Source of the DNA: Verrucomicrobiota bacterium
GTDB lineage: Bacteria; Verrucomicrobiota; Verrucomicrobiia; Chthoniobacterales; JAFAMB01
Direction: 5' to 3'
DNA length: 47,832 nt
Assembly: GCA_019239825.1 (NCBI GenBank)
Contig: JAFAZK010000087.1
Span: 1-47,832 of the forward strand
In this document: positions 1 through 8,573 of the stretch, piece by piece
Numbering within the stretch: position 1 is the first letter of the stretch
How the letters are laid out: each line of letters begins with the position of its first letter
Position numbers and translations under genes: made by a program
Notes under the pieces: generated by a model
Database searches by the model: none
Seen by the model: the letters and a program-made list of their open reading frames with translations, nothing else
Told to the model about the DNA's origin: nothing

Positions 1-55
1 CAAGCGATCTCGCCCTGAAAGGGCGACAGACAAGGCGTTTCAAAACCGTCTGTGT

Positions 56-103
56 CAACCCGCAACCCGCAACCCGCAACTCGCAACCCATAACCCGCAA
101 CCG
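56..103. repeat. Degenerate tandem repeat, unit close to CCCGCAAC
   Basis: About six imperfect copies of a 7-8 bp unit (CCCGCAAC, with CTCGCAAC and CCCATAAC variants) lie just beyond the stop codon of the mechanosensitive channel gene. It is one of several unrelated short-period repeats that occupy intergenic gaps in this window. No coding potential or hairpin is seen. Confidence 0.75.
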
Positions 104-115
104 GAAACTTAAAAC

Positions 116-1621
116 CTACAACCCGAATAGCTGGCGCATACGCGCCAGAAAAGACTCTTTTGTCGGAATGATGGGCACTGTTGCCCGGTCCTCTTTCCAG
201 TTGGCTAACTCAGTTTCTAGTACCGAGCGCCGCGTGGAAAGCGTTTCGCTGAGGTGGTCCGCTAAGCGCGGATATTGTTTCAGGAGGTCGCGCATAGCGG
301 CTTGATCGATCTCGATGATATTGCAATCGGTTTTGGCCGCGACGCTGGCGGTACGTGGGTTCCCCGTTAACAACGAGATCTCACCGAAGCATTCGCCGGT
401 GACGAGTTCTCCCAGATCCGAGGCCCGGCCGTCGCGCTCCACGGTGACTTGAGCGATACCGGACGAAAGCACGTACATCGATTCGCCGGGATCACCTTGA
501 TTTATAATCTTTTCGCCTTTTCCATACCGCAAATGCCGAGCGGATTTAGCCAGCACTTGGATCTGACTGGTTTCCATATCCGCGAACAACGGTTGAGATT
601 GGAGCAACAGCGCAACTTGGTCTTTGGGTTCGGTTTCTTTCTTGGTCCGCATCTCCACGACCCGGGTGGGATAAGAAAACGGGATGGTGCGGCGGTCGAG
701 CTCGTACCAGATGTTTGTTCTCACCGTATCACTGATTTCCGGGTACTGGCGGGCGTCATTGATCCAGTATTTCAACTCGTACCGAATCCCGGAATCGTCG
801 AAGTTCATCAAAAATGCGCCAGGAGCCGGAGTAGAGAGAACGCCCCGAGCAGCCAAGGCGGCCTGAACGAGGGCGTCTTTTACATGATTTGGCGGAATTC
901 CGTACTCCACACAGACGCTGGCGCGGGCAGCGTGAATCGGTGTTGGGTTGTAGAGATTAACAATGGTTGCCTTAGCCAGCTGATTATTTGGAATATCTAA
1001 ACTGGCAGCGTCGTTATTGCGGAGCCGAGTAGAGCGCCAATTTACTTCAATTACCTCGACATGTTTTCCGTCCACGATCAACCAATCACCCACCCGGAAG
1101 GATTTCCCGGCTTGGAGCCCAAGTCCGGCAAATATATTTCCGAGCGTGTCTTGGAGGGCTAAGCCGAGGACGAAAGCGATCAGTCCGGAACCAGCTAACA
1201 GACCGGGGACGGCGGCGCCGTAAAACGTGCTTAAGCTTGTGAAAAACGCGGTTGCAATTAGCAGCAGCGTGGTGATCTGCGGTAAGAAAGGGGGAACTCG
1301 CGCTTGTTCGCCCGGATACCCAAAGATCGGCCAGAAATAGCGGTAGAGCAGAGCGTTAAGCGGAAAGGCCGCAAAAAACAGGGCCGCCATGGCAACTAAA
1401 CGTTGGCCCGGAAAATCGAAGTGGAACAGATCGCTGGCGATAACGACTGCGGCGGCAACGATAAAAATCTGATAAGTCCACCCTAATCCGACCTTGAACC
1501 GGCGTTTGAGCACTCTACCGACCAACAACCCAGCCAGATAAAACAGGATAACGGCCAACAAAAACAGCGCTTCGGGTTCCGCTGCCGTTAAAAACGAATT
1601 GATTAGGTTTGGCTGTGGCAA
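116..1621 (-). CDS. MscS-family channel with C-terminal cyclic-nucleotide-binding domain
   Basis: Predicted inner-membrane channel of 501 residues. The first half has about four hydrophobic segments, ending in the MscS pore helix (Gly/Ala-rich, around residues 140-170, with LGLALQDTLGNIFAG) followed by the beta domain (FRVGDWLIVDG). The C-terminal third (about residues 335-470) is a cNMP-binding fold whose phosphate-binding cassette reads FGEISLLTGNPRTAS, with the Glu and Arg that contact the cyclic nucleotide. This architecture matches the bacterial CNG-type (bCNG) branch of MscS, which is gated by ligand rather than tension in the members studied. It stands alone, transcribed away from the sugar locus. 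The fold call is sure; ligand gating is inferred from the cassette. Confidence 0.9.
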   Translation of the reverse strand: MPQPNLINSFLTAAEPEALFLLAVILFYLAGLLVGRVLKRRFKVGLGWTYQIFIVAAAVVIASDLFHFDFPGQRLVAMAALFFAAFPLNALLYRYFWPIFGYPGEQARVPPFLPQITTLLLIATAFFTSLSTFYGAAVPGLLAGSGLIAFVLGLALQDTLGNIFAGLGLQAGKSFRVGDWLIVDGKHVEVIEVNWRSTRLRNNDAASLDIPNNQLAKATIVNLYNPTPIHAARASVCVEYGIPPNHVKDALVQAALAARGVLSTPAPGAFLMNFDDSGIRYELKYWINDARQYPEISDTVRTNIWYELDRRTIPFSYPTRVVEMRTKKETEPKDQVALLLQSQPLFADMETSQIQVLAKSARHLRYGKGEKIINQGDPGESMYVLSSGIAQVTVERDGRASDLGELVTGECFGEISLLTGNPRTASVAAKTDCNIIEIDQAAMRDLLKQYPRLADHLSETLSTRRSVLETELANWKEDRATVPIIPTKESFLARMRQLFGL

Positions 1622-1887
1622 AAAGGGAAAGTGCTAGTTAGCCATAGCATGCAGACAAAGGCGAAGGGAAACAAGCAGCCAGAAGGCCAAACGGCGAATG
1701 GGCGATGCGGCGACTAAGCAACGAAGCTGCGGCTCATCCACAGGCTAGGCGACTATCATGCAGTCCCGTCGAGACAAAGAAGGCATGGATCAATTAGTGA
1801 CTATCGGGCTTCGCCCTAGCAGCTTCGCCCCTAAAATCCGCGAGTCTCATTCGCCCCTTCGCCATTTCGCCTCCTGGCTCCTCGTTC

Positions 1888-3042
1888 CTAAGAGACAAGC
1901 TTTGTCCAGGTACTCCCGTTTTGCGCGCTGGCTACAGCAGTAGCGATAAAAGCCATTCCGAGTACTCCATCTTCGACCGTTGGATAGTCGACATCCGCTG
2001 GGATCGGTTTTCCTTCTTTTACTGCTTCGATCGCCCTGGCAGCCTCCAGATAGACGTTTGCGAAGGCTTCAATAAAGGCCTCGGGATGTCCGAACGGCAG
2101 CCGGGTAAACCGTTTCGCGATATCACTAACGTAGCCGTTCCCTCGGCGATAGATCTTCCGCGGAGCATCTGGATATTTAACGGTCAGCTCGTTAGGATGT
2201 TCCTGATGCCACTCAAGTGAAGCTTTCGTTCCGTAAACCCGGACGCTGAGGTTATTTTCTTCGCCCACTGAGACCTGTGACGCGTAGAGGACGCCGCGAG
2301 CTCCACCTTGATAGCGAAGCAAGAGGTTGCCGTCGTCCTCCAGGCGCCTGCCGGGGACGAAGGTAGTAAAATCGGCGCACAGCTCGTCGATCTCGAGTCC
2401 GGTGATATAACGGCCCAGGTTCTCGGCATGGGTGCCAATATCGCCGATGCAACTCGAGGCTCCCGTTTTCGACGGATCGGTACGCCAAGCCGCTTGTTTT
2501 TGACCTTCAGCGTCGATTGGTTGAATCAACCAACCCTGTGGGTATTCCGCTACGACCTTGAGGATTTTGCCCAAATCACCGTTCCGAACCAGCTCTCGCG
2601 CCTCTTTGACCATGGGGTAACCAGTATAATTGTGAGTCAACGCAAACACCTTGCCGGTTGACTTTACCAGGTCGCGTAACGCTTTTGCCTCAGCCAGATC
2701 GTACGTCATCGGCTTATCGCAAACGACGTGGAAGCCGGCTTCCAGAAAGGTTTTGGCAGGAGGGAAATGCACGTGGTTGGGTGTTACGATCGACACGAAG
2801 TCGATGCGTTCACTCTCTGGCAGCTTAGCTTCCGCGGCTGCCATCGTTTCATAGTCCGGATAGACTCTTGAGGGATCGAGTCCCAGATCTTCACCTGAAG
2901 CCCGGGACTTAGACGCATCAGAGGAAAAGGCTCCCGCCACAAGCTCAATACGTCCGTCTAGTCGGGCCGCCATCCGATGCACGGCGCCTATGAAGGCATC
3001 CCGGCCTCCGCCCACCATTCCCATCTTTAGTTTTTGGGTCAT
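1888..3042 (-). CDS. Gfo/Idh/MocA-family NAD(P)-dependent oxidoreductase
   Basis: 384 residues with an N-terminal Rossmann fold (GMVGGGRDAFIGAVHR near residues 8-23) and the family motif CDKP (the usual EKP, with Asp) near residue 106, followed by the alpha/beta dimerisation domain. Family members oxidise or reduce sugars, inositols and related polyols; the substrate cannot be read from sequence. It lies 32 bases after the isomerase gene (3075-4112) on the same strand, so the two are probably one operon acting in sequence on one sugar. A GGAAG stretch upstream of the ATG is a weak ribosome-binding site. The ATG start leaves a normal family N-terminus. Confidence 0.9.
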   Translation of the reverse strand: MTQKLKMGMVGGGRDAFIGAVHRMAARLDGRIELVAGAFSSDASKSRASGEDLGLDPSRVYPDYETMAAAEAKLPESERIDFVSIVTPNHVHFPPAKTFLEAGFHVVCDKPMTYDLAEAKALRDLVKSTGKVFALTHNYTGYPMVKEARELVRNGDLGKILKVVAEYPQGWLIQPIDAEGQKQAAWRTDPSKTGASSCIGDIGTHAENLGRYITGLEIDELCADFTTFVPGRRLEDDGNLLLRYQGGARGVLYASQVSVGEENNLSVRVYGTKASLEWHQEHPNELTVKYPDAPRKIYRRGNGYVSDIAKRFTRLPFGHPEAFIEAFANVYLEAARAIEAVKEGKPIPADVDYPTVEDGVLGMAFIATAVASAQNGSTWTKLVS

Positions 3043-3074
3043 AAGCTTCTTGTCTTCCGCGCGATGCTTCCGAG

Positions 3075-4112
3075 TTACGCCTTCTTGCGTTCAAAAGCCG
3101 CATCGAACGCGGCTCCGCTCGGCGCAAAATCGTACGACTTCACATTGCGGCACGATTCCGTCGCGCCGTGGATCCGGTCCATGCGGCCGTCTTCCCACTC
3201 GATGGAAAGCGGTCCTCGGTAGGCGACGTCATTCAAAGCCACGATGATATCCTCAAACCGAACGTCGCCGTGTCCGATCGAACGGAAATCCCAATAACGG
3301 CGGTAATCACCAAAGTCGGTATGACCGCCGAAAACACCGACGTCTCCGTTACCGTGGCCCCACCATGCATCCTTCATGTGACAGTGATAGATGCGATCTT
3401 TGAACTCTCGAATGAACTTTACGTAATCGACCCCTTGGTATCCCAAGTGTGACGGATCGTAGTTAAAACCGAATCGTCGATGCTGGTTGACAGCTTCCAG
3501 GGCCCGATGGGCTGACCCGATGTCGAAGGCGATCTCGGTCGGATGAACTTCCAGCGCAAAGTTCACATTGTATTGCTCGAACACATCTAGAATCGGTAAA
3601 AACCGGCGTCCGAAATCGTCGTAACCTTTTTGGAGATACTCTTGGCTTGTGGGCGGGAATGCGTAACAGGCGTGCCAGACGCTTGACCCAGAGAAAGCGT
3701 TGACTACCGCGGGAAAATCGAGGTCCTGGACCGGCTTGGTATCGATAAAGTTCCGGCAGGCTCGAGCGGTCAACTTCATTTGCTCGGCTGCGCGCTGGCG
3801 AACGCCTTCCGGATCGCCATCCCCCCAGATCTCGGGCGGCAGAATTGCCTTGTGCCGTTCATCGATCCGGTCGCAAATGGCTTGTCCAACCAGATGGCTG
3901 GAGATCGAAAACGCCGTCAGGCCATTTCCGGTTAAAATCTGCCATCGCTCTTTACAATAGTCCTTGGATTCAGCGGCGGCCTTAACATCGAAATGGTCGC
4001 CCCAACAGGCCAATTCAAGCCCGTCGAAGCCCATCTTTTTTGCGGTCGCTGCGAGATCCTTTAAGGGGAGGTCGGCCCATTGGCCGGTGAACAAGGTGAC
4101 TGGTCTAGCCAT
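3075..4112 (-). CDS. Sugar phosphate isomerase/epimerase (xylose-isomerase-like TIM barrel)
   Basis: 345 residues, AP endonuclease family 2 / xylose-isomerase-like barrel. Metal-site-type motifs occur in barrel order: [10 protein letters not shown] (Glu), [10 protein letters not shown] (Asp and His), [10 protein letters not shown] (His) and [11 protein letters not shown] (Glu). Such enzymes epimerise or isomerise keto-sugars and inososes (IolE/IolI/IolH relatives). It is first in a minus-strand operon with a Gfo/Idh/MocA dehydrogenase, a common pairing in inositol and rare-sugar pathways. The gene starts 107 bases from, and divergent to, the inositol-monophosphatase-like gene, so the gap 4113-4219 probably carries promoters for both. 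Exact substrate unknown. Confidence 0.88.
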   Translation of the reverse strand: MARPVTLFTGQWADLPLKDLAATAKKMGFDGLELACWGDHFDVKAAAESKDYCKERWQILTGNGLTAFSISSHLVGQAICDRIDERHKAILPPEIWGDGDPEGVRQRAAEQMKLTARACRNFIDTKPVQDLDFPAVVNAFSGSSVWHACYAFPPTSQEYLQKGYDDFGRRFLPILDVFEQYNVNFALEVHPTEIAFDIGSAHRALEAVNQHRRFGFNYDPSHLGYQGVDYVKFIREFKDRIYHCHMKDAWWGHGNGDVGVFGGHTDFGDYRRYWDFRSIGHGDVRFEDIIVALNDVAYRGPLSIEWEDGRMDRIHGATESCRNVKSYDFAPSGAAFDAAFERKKA

Positions 4113-4219
4113 TGCGGAGGATTAAAAAGTTTGGGGGTTGAATTAAATGCTACTAGACGTTTCATCATCAAAATCTGCAAGTCGATCGATAAGGAAATCG
4201 AGCAAAGCCTCGTTCAAAA

Positions 4220-5230
4220 ATGAAGATATCGGAACCGGACCGGATCAGGGCCTTACTACTTGGTCTTGGCGATCATGTTCGTCAATCCGTGTTGAATGCT
4301 CGGCGTGAGAATGACCCTGGCGATCTAGCCACGATCTCGCGGGAGAGCATCGCTGATACCATTTATGGCATCGATCGGATCAGCGAAGATGCGATCATGG
4401 AGTGGTTCACTGAGCATTGGCCTACGACGATTCCGGTAGAGCTGGTTATGGAAGGGATCGATCCCCAGCGTCCAGTTACCTTTCCGGCAAAAGCTCCCTT
4501 AGAACAAACCGACGCAAAAATTATCCTGGACCCAATCGACGGCACCCGGGGGATCATGTACGACAAGCGGGCGGCTTGGTTTCTAGCCGGAGTAGCGCCG
4601 CAACGTGGCCCGGCAACCAGGATATCTGAGATCGAGGTTGCGGTGATGGTCGAGCTACCGACGACGAAACAATGGCGGGCGGACAGATTCTCCGCTATTC
4701 GGGGTCATGGGTTTCTTAGCGATGCTGTCAATGTCCTTACCGGTGAGATCCAGTTGCGTTCCGTCAGGCCGTCGCAAGCCGCCGATGTGCTGCATGGATT
4801 CGGCTATATCTCGCGTTTCTTCCCTGCCGGCAAAGCGCTGACGGCTGCGATCGAACAGCAGTTGTGGGATCGGCTTTATCCGCGCGTTCCCGGGGCGGAG
4901 GTAATCGTGTTTGAAGACCAGTATATCTCGACCGGCGGCCAATTCTCCGAGCTCCTATTGGGACATGATCGAATGATTGCAGATATTCGGCCTCTAGTTT
5001 TCAAGAAGCTAGGTATCCCGTCCGCTGTTTGCTGTCATCCTTACGATGTGGCAGCCGCGCTAGTCTTAGAGGAAGCCGGGGTCATATTAGAGTCCCCAGA
5101 CGGCAGTCCGATGGATGGCCCTCTGGATACCACTTCGCCGATCTCATGGGTAGCCTACGCTAATCCTGAATTGGCCGCTCATATCCGGCCTGTTCTGCGG
5201 GCCGTCCTAAAGGAGATGCTGGAAGCGTAG
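4220..5230 (+). CDS. Inositol-monophosphatase-family phosphatase
   Basis: 336 residues. The metal-binding motif DPIDGTRG is clear (near residues 100-107), and a second family motif appears near the C-terminus (HPYDVAAALVLEEAG). The upstream acidic region (VELVMEG, where the family usually has a Glu-Glu pair) is looser than in SuhB. Members are Mg-dependent phosphatases acting on inositol phosphates, fructose-1,6-bisphosphate, PAP or histidinol phosphate. The protein is longer than SuhB (about 270), with an insertion between the two motifs. It is divergent from the isomerase/oxidoreductase pair, so a sugar- or inositol-phosphate role is likely but not proven. No good Shine-Dalgarno is visible before the ATG. 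Confidence 0.85.
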   Translation: MKISEPDRIRALLLGLGDHVRQSVLNARRENDPGDLATISRESIADTIYGIDRISEDAIMEWFTEHWPTTIPVELVMEGIDPQRPVTFPAKAPLEQTDAKIILDPIDGTRGIMYDKRAAWFLAGVAPQRGPATRISEIEVAVMVELPTTKQWRADRFSAIRGHGFLSDAVNVLTGEIQLRSVRPSQAADVLHGFGYISRFFPAGKALTAAIEQQLWDRLYPRVPGAEVIVFEDQYISTGGQFSELLLGHDRMIADIRPLVFKKLGIPSAVCCHPYDVAAALVLEEAGVILESPDGSPMDGPLDTTSPISWVAYANPELAAHIRPVLRAVLKEMLEA

Positions 5231-5308
5231 GCATCGTAATCGTCCCCTTCCTCGTACTCGAACTTAGCGCGTGGGGCTCCACGGCGAATAGGACTCATTA
5301 GGACACAT

Positions 5309-5360
5309 GGGACCTATAAGACGGAAACATATAAGTCCTATAAGTCGTATAGGTCGTATT
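5309..5360. repeat. Degenerate repeat, unit close to CCTATAAG / CGTATAGG
   Basis: Four to five imperfect 9-10 bp units (ACCTATAAG, CATATAAGT, CCTATAAGT, CGTATAGGT) lie between the phosphatase and cupin genes. The last units are near-inversions of the first, so a weak hairpin is possible. It is of the same general type as the other short-period intergenic repeats here. Confidence 0.6.
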
Positions 5361-5497
5361 CGGTGCCACGCCCTTGCGCGCCCGAATTCGTCACCGCCGA
5401 GAACGAGGCCATTCGCCGCCAATCCCAACAAATCATTTGGTTACCCGGAATTTCTTGCCAGATTTCTTTGCCTCACCGAACAACCCATCCCCCTTTT

Positions 5498-5902
5498 ATG
5501 GAGAAGCTTGGATCTGGTTTTATTACCACCACAGACGACGTCGACCGGCTTGAATTTGATTGGGGAAAGATTCATTTCCTCAGTGAACCCCAGGTAACGA
5601 ATGCGGAACGTTTCAGTTTCGGGATCGTTGAGCTGGCCCAAGGACAAGGGCACGCACGTCATAATCACCCCGGCTCGGAAGAGATCATCTATGTCGTTTC
5701 CGGACAAGGCGAGCAAATGGTGGACGATCAACCCCCGGTTAAGGTTGGCCCAGGAGCGAGCATTTATATCCCGGCCGATATTTATCACTCTACCCTGAAC
5801 ACCGGGAATGAACCGATGAAGCTCATCGTCGTTTACTCGCCTGCCGGGCCGGAACGGTTGCTGCGGGAAATTCCCGGCTGCAAGGTGACCGCGGCGGGGT
5901 AA
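5498..5902 (+). CDS. Cupin-domain protein
   Basis: 134 residues from the ATG at 5498. The frame is open upstream (possible start at 5363), but that extension is repeat-like, so the shorter start is chosen. Cupin motif 1 is present (HARHNHPGSEEIIYVVSG, with HxH and a downstream Glu), as is motif 2 (PADIYHSTLNTG, with the third His), giving a full three-His/one-Glu metal site. Small single-domain cupins bind sugars or act as isomerases or dioxygenases. Its place among sugar enzymes suggests a carbohydrate ligand. A second small cupin gene at 27602 sits in the same locus. Confidence 0.85.
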   Translation: MEKLGSGFITTTDDVDRLEFDWGKIHFLSEPQVTNAERFSFGIVELAQGQGHARHNHPGSEEIIYVVSGQGEQMVDDQPPVKVGPGASIYIPADIYHSTLNTGNEPMKLIVVYSPAGPERLLREIPGCKVTAAG

Positions 5903-6042
5903 TGACAAATAACAAATGACAGATGACAAATTGGCGGTGCATTGAGCTCAAGGCAATTGAGCGATCACTAGCAGAAGGCCATTTGTCGACTGGTTGATCC
6001 TACCTAATGCCCTGTCACCTTTCACTTTTCACCTTTCACCAG
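5902..6042. repeat. Two short-period repeats (TGACAAA-like and TTTCACC-like)
   Basis: At 5902-5932 there are four near-copies of a 7-8 bp unit (TGACAAA, AACAAA, TGACAGA, TGACAAA). At 6010-6042 there are about four near-copies of a pyrimidine-rich unit (TTTCACC, TTTCACT). The second ends 15 bases before the ATG of the UPF0261 gene, so it lies in that gene's leader. I see no hairpin or promoter in it. Confidence 0.6.
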
Positions 6043-6056
6043 CCCCCGTCCCCCTC

Positions 6057-7313
6057 ATGCCCAAAACGATCTGTATAATCGGCGCTTTTGATACTAAGGG
6101 CGAAGACCATGCCTTTTTGCGTCAGGAACTGCTTAAGCTCGGTCACCAAGTTCTGACCATCAACGTCGGTGCGCTGGGTACAACCACTTTGTTCCCGGTT
6201 GATTTCGAAGCCAGCACCGTGCTGAAGTCTGTTGGTGTCGATTTGGATCAGCTACGTGCTCAAGGGGATAAAGGGGCGGCGATGAAAGCGCTCGATCGAG
6301 GTGCGCCGCAGCTGGTCCAAGAGTTATACGAACAGGGAAAATTTGACGGCATCATCGGTATGGGCGGATCCGCTGGTTCAGCGATTATCTCATCTGCGAT
6401 GCGTTCATTACCGATCGGCTTACCTAAGGTATTGGTCTCGACCGTAGCCTCCGGTGACGTCTCCTTCTACGTCCGCGGTAAAGATATCGCGATTATCCCC
6501 TCGATTGTTGACGTGACTGGACTGAACCGCATCTCGCGATTGATTTATGCGCGTGCTGCCGGCGCCATCTCCGGCATGGTCCAAAATGCGCCACCACCGA
6601 TCGGCGCCGATCGTCCGATCATTACCGCCTCGATGTTCGGCAACACGACTGATTGTGTAAACACTTGTGTGAAGGCATTGAGTGACAAAGGCTTTGAGGT
6701 TCTGGTCTTTCACGCCACTGGAGCGGGAGGTCGAGCCATGGAGACCTTGGTTGCAGATGGTTTGGTGGAAGGCGTGTTAGATATCACCACCACAGAATGG
6801 GCGGATGAACTTTGTCAGGGCGTTTTCAGTGCGGGACCGGAAAGGCTCGATGCGCCCGGTCAACGGGGGATACCACACCTGATCGTACCTGGCTGTGTCG
6901 ACATGGCCAACTTCGGTGCGCCCTCAACTGTCCCGGAGAAGTTTCGCCAAGCAAAACGGCTTCTCTATGAATGGAACCCGTCGGTAACGCTGATGCGGAC
7001 CAACGTGGACGAGAACCGGCAAATGGGAGAAATCTTTGCCAAGAAAGCGAATGCCGCCACCGGCCCGGTTGCTTTCCTGATTCCGCTACGCGGTGTCTCA
7101 ATGCTGGACGGTGATGGCCAGCCTTTTTGTGACCGGGAAGCGGATCGCGCGATGTTCGACGCAATCAAGGCCAAGGTTAAACCCGGTATCCCCCTTGTTG
7201 AGGTCGACCTGAATATCAATGACCCGGCCTTCTCGGCTAAAGCAGTCGAGATGATGCTCGAGCTAATCCAAAAACAAGATCTCACGCCAAGACGCCAAGC
7301 CGCAAAGGATTGA
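6057..7313 (+). CDS. Tm-1-like UPF0261-family protein, copy 1
   Basis: 418 residues from the ATG at 6057; the upstream open frame (from 5994) is translated repeat. The protein opens with IIGAFDTKGED, the nucleotide-binding-type N-terminus shared with copy 2 ([11 protein letters not shown]), and has a Gly-rich loop GMGGSAGSAI (residues 101-110) followed by LVSTVASGDVSFYV and GLNRISR. This family is the bacterial counterpart of the N-terminal half of plant Tm-1, which inhibits tobamovirus replication; the bacterial reaction is unknown. The partner gene for the TIM-barrel half follows at 7438. The last dozen residues (QDLTPRRQAAKD) are encoded by one arm of an intergenic inverted repeat and are absent from copy 2. 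Confidence 0.88.
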   Translation: MPKTICIIGAFDTKGEDHAFLRQELLKLGHQVLTINVGALGTTTLFPVDFEASTVLKSVGVDLDQLRAQGDKGAAMKALDRGAPQLVQELYEQGKFDGIIGMGGSAGSAIISSAMRSLPIGLPKVLVSTVASGDVSFYVRGKDIAIIPSIVDVTGLNRISRLIYARAAGAISGMVQNAPPPIGADRPIITASMFGNTTDCVNTCVKALSDKGFEVLVFHATGAGGRAMETLVADGLVEGVLDITTTEWADELCQGVFSAGPERLDAPGQRGIPHLIVPGCVDMANFGAPSTVPEKFRQAKRLLYEWNPSVTLMRTNVDENRQMGEIFAKKANAATGPVAFLIPLRGVSMLDGDGQPFCDREADRAMFDAIKAKVKPGIPLVEVDLNINDPAFSAKAVEMMLELIQKQDLTPRRQAAKD

Positions 7314-7416
7314 AGCTTTCCATTTCGTCGCTGGGTCTATCTCCGAAAATCGTTTGGCTAATGAAGGAACCTGCAATCCTGTCTTTTCTTTGCGGCTTGG
7401 CGCCTTTGCGTGAGAT
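7279..7416. repeat. Inverted repeat pair overlapping the end of the UPF0261 gene
   Basis: Two 29-bp arms (7279-7307 and 7388-7416) are reverse complements with two mismatches; the core is GCCAAGCCGCAAAG against CTTTGCGGCTTGGC. The left arm runs through the last codons of the UPF0261 gene and the right arm ends 21 bases before the next ATG. On transcription the arms could pair over an 80-base loop, and a T5 run follows the right arm, so partial termination or processing between the two genes is possible. It separates two genes that overlap in the other copy of the module. Confidence 0.8.
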
Positions 7417-7437
7417 TTTTCTGTTCTGATTTTTCTT

Positions 7438-8268
7438 ATGGCGTTTACCAGAGAACAAGTTCTTAAACGGTTACGGGCGGTCATGGCGGAAGGCCGGCCC
7501 ATCATTGGAGGCGGAGCCGGGACAGGCATTTCGGCTAAATTCGAGGCCGCTGGGGGTGTTGACCTGATCATTATCTACAACAGCGGCCGCTATCGCATGG
7601 CCGGCCGCGGTTCGTTATCTGGTTTGATGCCGTATGGTGACGCGAACGCCATTGTGATGGAAATGGCAAGTGAAGTTCTCACCATCGTCAGAGATACCCC
7701 GGTATTAGCCGGAGTTTGTGGAACCGATCCATTTCGCCAGATGCCGCTTTTCTTACAAGAAGTGGCCGGTGCCGGTTTTTCCGGGGTACAGAATTTTCCG
7801 ACGGTCGGTCTAATCGATGGATTGTTCCGCCAGAATCTTGAAGAAACCGGCATGGGCTTCGGTCTCGAGATCGACATGATCCGGTTGGCTCACGAGATGA
7901 ATCTTTTGACCACGCCTTATTGTTTTAACACGGACGAAGCCGAGGCCATGGCGGAAGCAGGAGCCGACATCATCGTGGCGCATTTAGGACTCACTACTAA
8001 AGGATCGATCGGCGCGACAACGGCAGTGACCTTAGAGAATGCTCCGGCCAAGGTTCAGGAAATCGCCGATGCAGCCAAAGCGGTAAATCCGGATGTCATT
8101 GTTCTCTGTCATGGCGGACCGATCTCTGAGCCGACTGACGCCGAATACGTGTTACATCGGACCAAAGGCGTCCACGGCTTTTACGGCGCCTCCAGCATGG
8201 AGCGGCTTCCAGTCGAGAAAGCCATCACCGAAACAATGAAGGCCTATAAGGCCATTCGGTTGCGCTAG
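7438..8268 (+). CDS. PEP-hydrolase-type TIM-barrel protein, copy 1 (second half of Tm-1-like pair)
   Basis: 276 residues, phosphoenolpyruvate-hydrolase/TIM-barrel signal-transduction family (PF09370 type). Conserved loops are GGGAGTG (24-30), [13 protein letters not shown] (about 47-59), GTDPF (95-99), QNFPTVG (118-124), CHGGP (224-228) and [12 protein letters not shown] (247-258). The set is shared almost unchanged with copy 2 at 22224, so both are likely active enzymes. It follows the UPF0261 gene by 124 bases occupied by an inverted repeat. The two gene products together correspond to the single plant Tm-1 polypeptide. Substrate unknown; the family fold resembles PEP-mutase-type barrels. 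Confidence 0.88.
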   Translation: MAFTREQVLKRLRAVMAEGRPIIGGGAGTGISAKFEAAGGVDLIIIYNSGRYRMAGRGSLSGLMPYGDANAIVMEMASEVLTIVRDTPVLAGVCGTDPFRQMPLFLQEVAGAGFSGVQNFPTVGLIDGLFRQNLEETGMGFGLEIDMIRLAHEMNLLTTPYCFNTDEAEAMAEAGADIIVAHLGLTTKGSIGATTAVTLENAPAKVQEIADAAKAVNPDVIVLCHGGPISEPTDAEYVLHRTKGVHGFYGASSMERLPVEKAITETMKAYKAIRLR

Positions 8269-8573
8269 GGCATTTTCTCTCAGGGACTGAATGAAGGTAG
8301 TCTGGCAATTTATTGCATGGAATATCGTTTTAGCGCGTCCGTCCCGTAGCGGGCTGTCAGGCCTTTGCCGCGACTTGGCCGACGTAGCTAAAGGGGGGAG
8401 ATGGGGCGAAGTCGGAAGCGGCCACAGATCATAGCCCAGGCCTTTAGGCCAGGGTTGGGTTGGTAGTCAATCCGCCCGTCGAGACATCCGCGCCGATTGG
8501 TCTGCATCAATCGGCGCGAAAAGGCTATTCTTGAACTCCTGCAACTGCTTGAACTTCTCGAACTCCTTCTAAT
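8269..8573. other. Gap between convergent genes, with a strong hairpin and a short-period repeat
   Basis: 305 bases between the ends of the TIM-barrel gene (+) and the sugar-binding-protein gene (-). The clearest element is an 11-bp perfect stem (CGCGCCGATTG, 8489-8499, and its complement 8508-8518) with an 8-base loop. Its position suits a shared terminator, but neither side has a T-run. At 8526-8570 there is a degenerate repeat of GAACTCC / CAACTGCTT units, like one at 14440-14470. No gene is visible. Confidence 0.6.
8489..8518. terminator. Hairpin between convergent genes, possible bidirectional terminator
   Basis: A perfect 11-bp GC-rich stem with an 8-base loop is centred between the stop codons at 8268 and 8574. 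No poly-T follows on either strand, so intrinsic termination is uncertain. It could also act as a 3-prime stabilising structure or be one more palindromic repeat. Confidence 0.4.

Noticed and set aside
5994..6056. N-terminal extension of UPF0261 copy 1 by 21 residues
   Set aside because: The extension is translated short-period repeat (TTTCACC units); the conserved family N-terminus begins at the ATG at 6057.
8303..8317. TGGCAATTTATTGCA, resembling a sigma-54 promoter
   Set aside because: GG and GC are nine rather than ten bases apart, and no plus-strand gene follows for about 5 kb.
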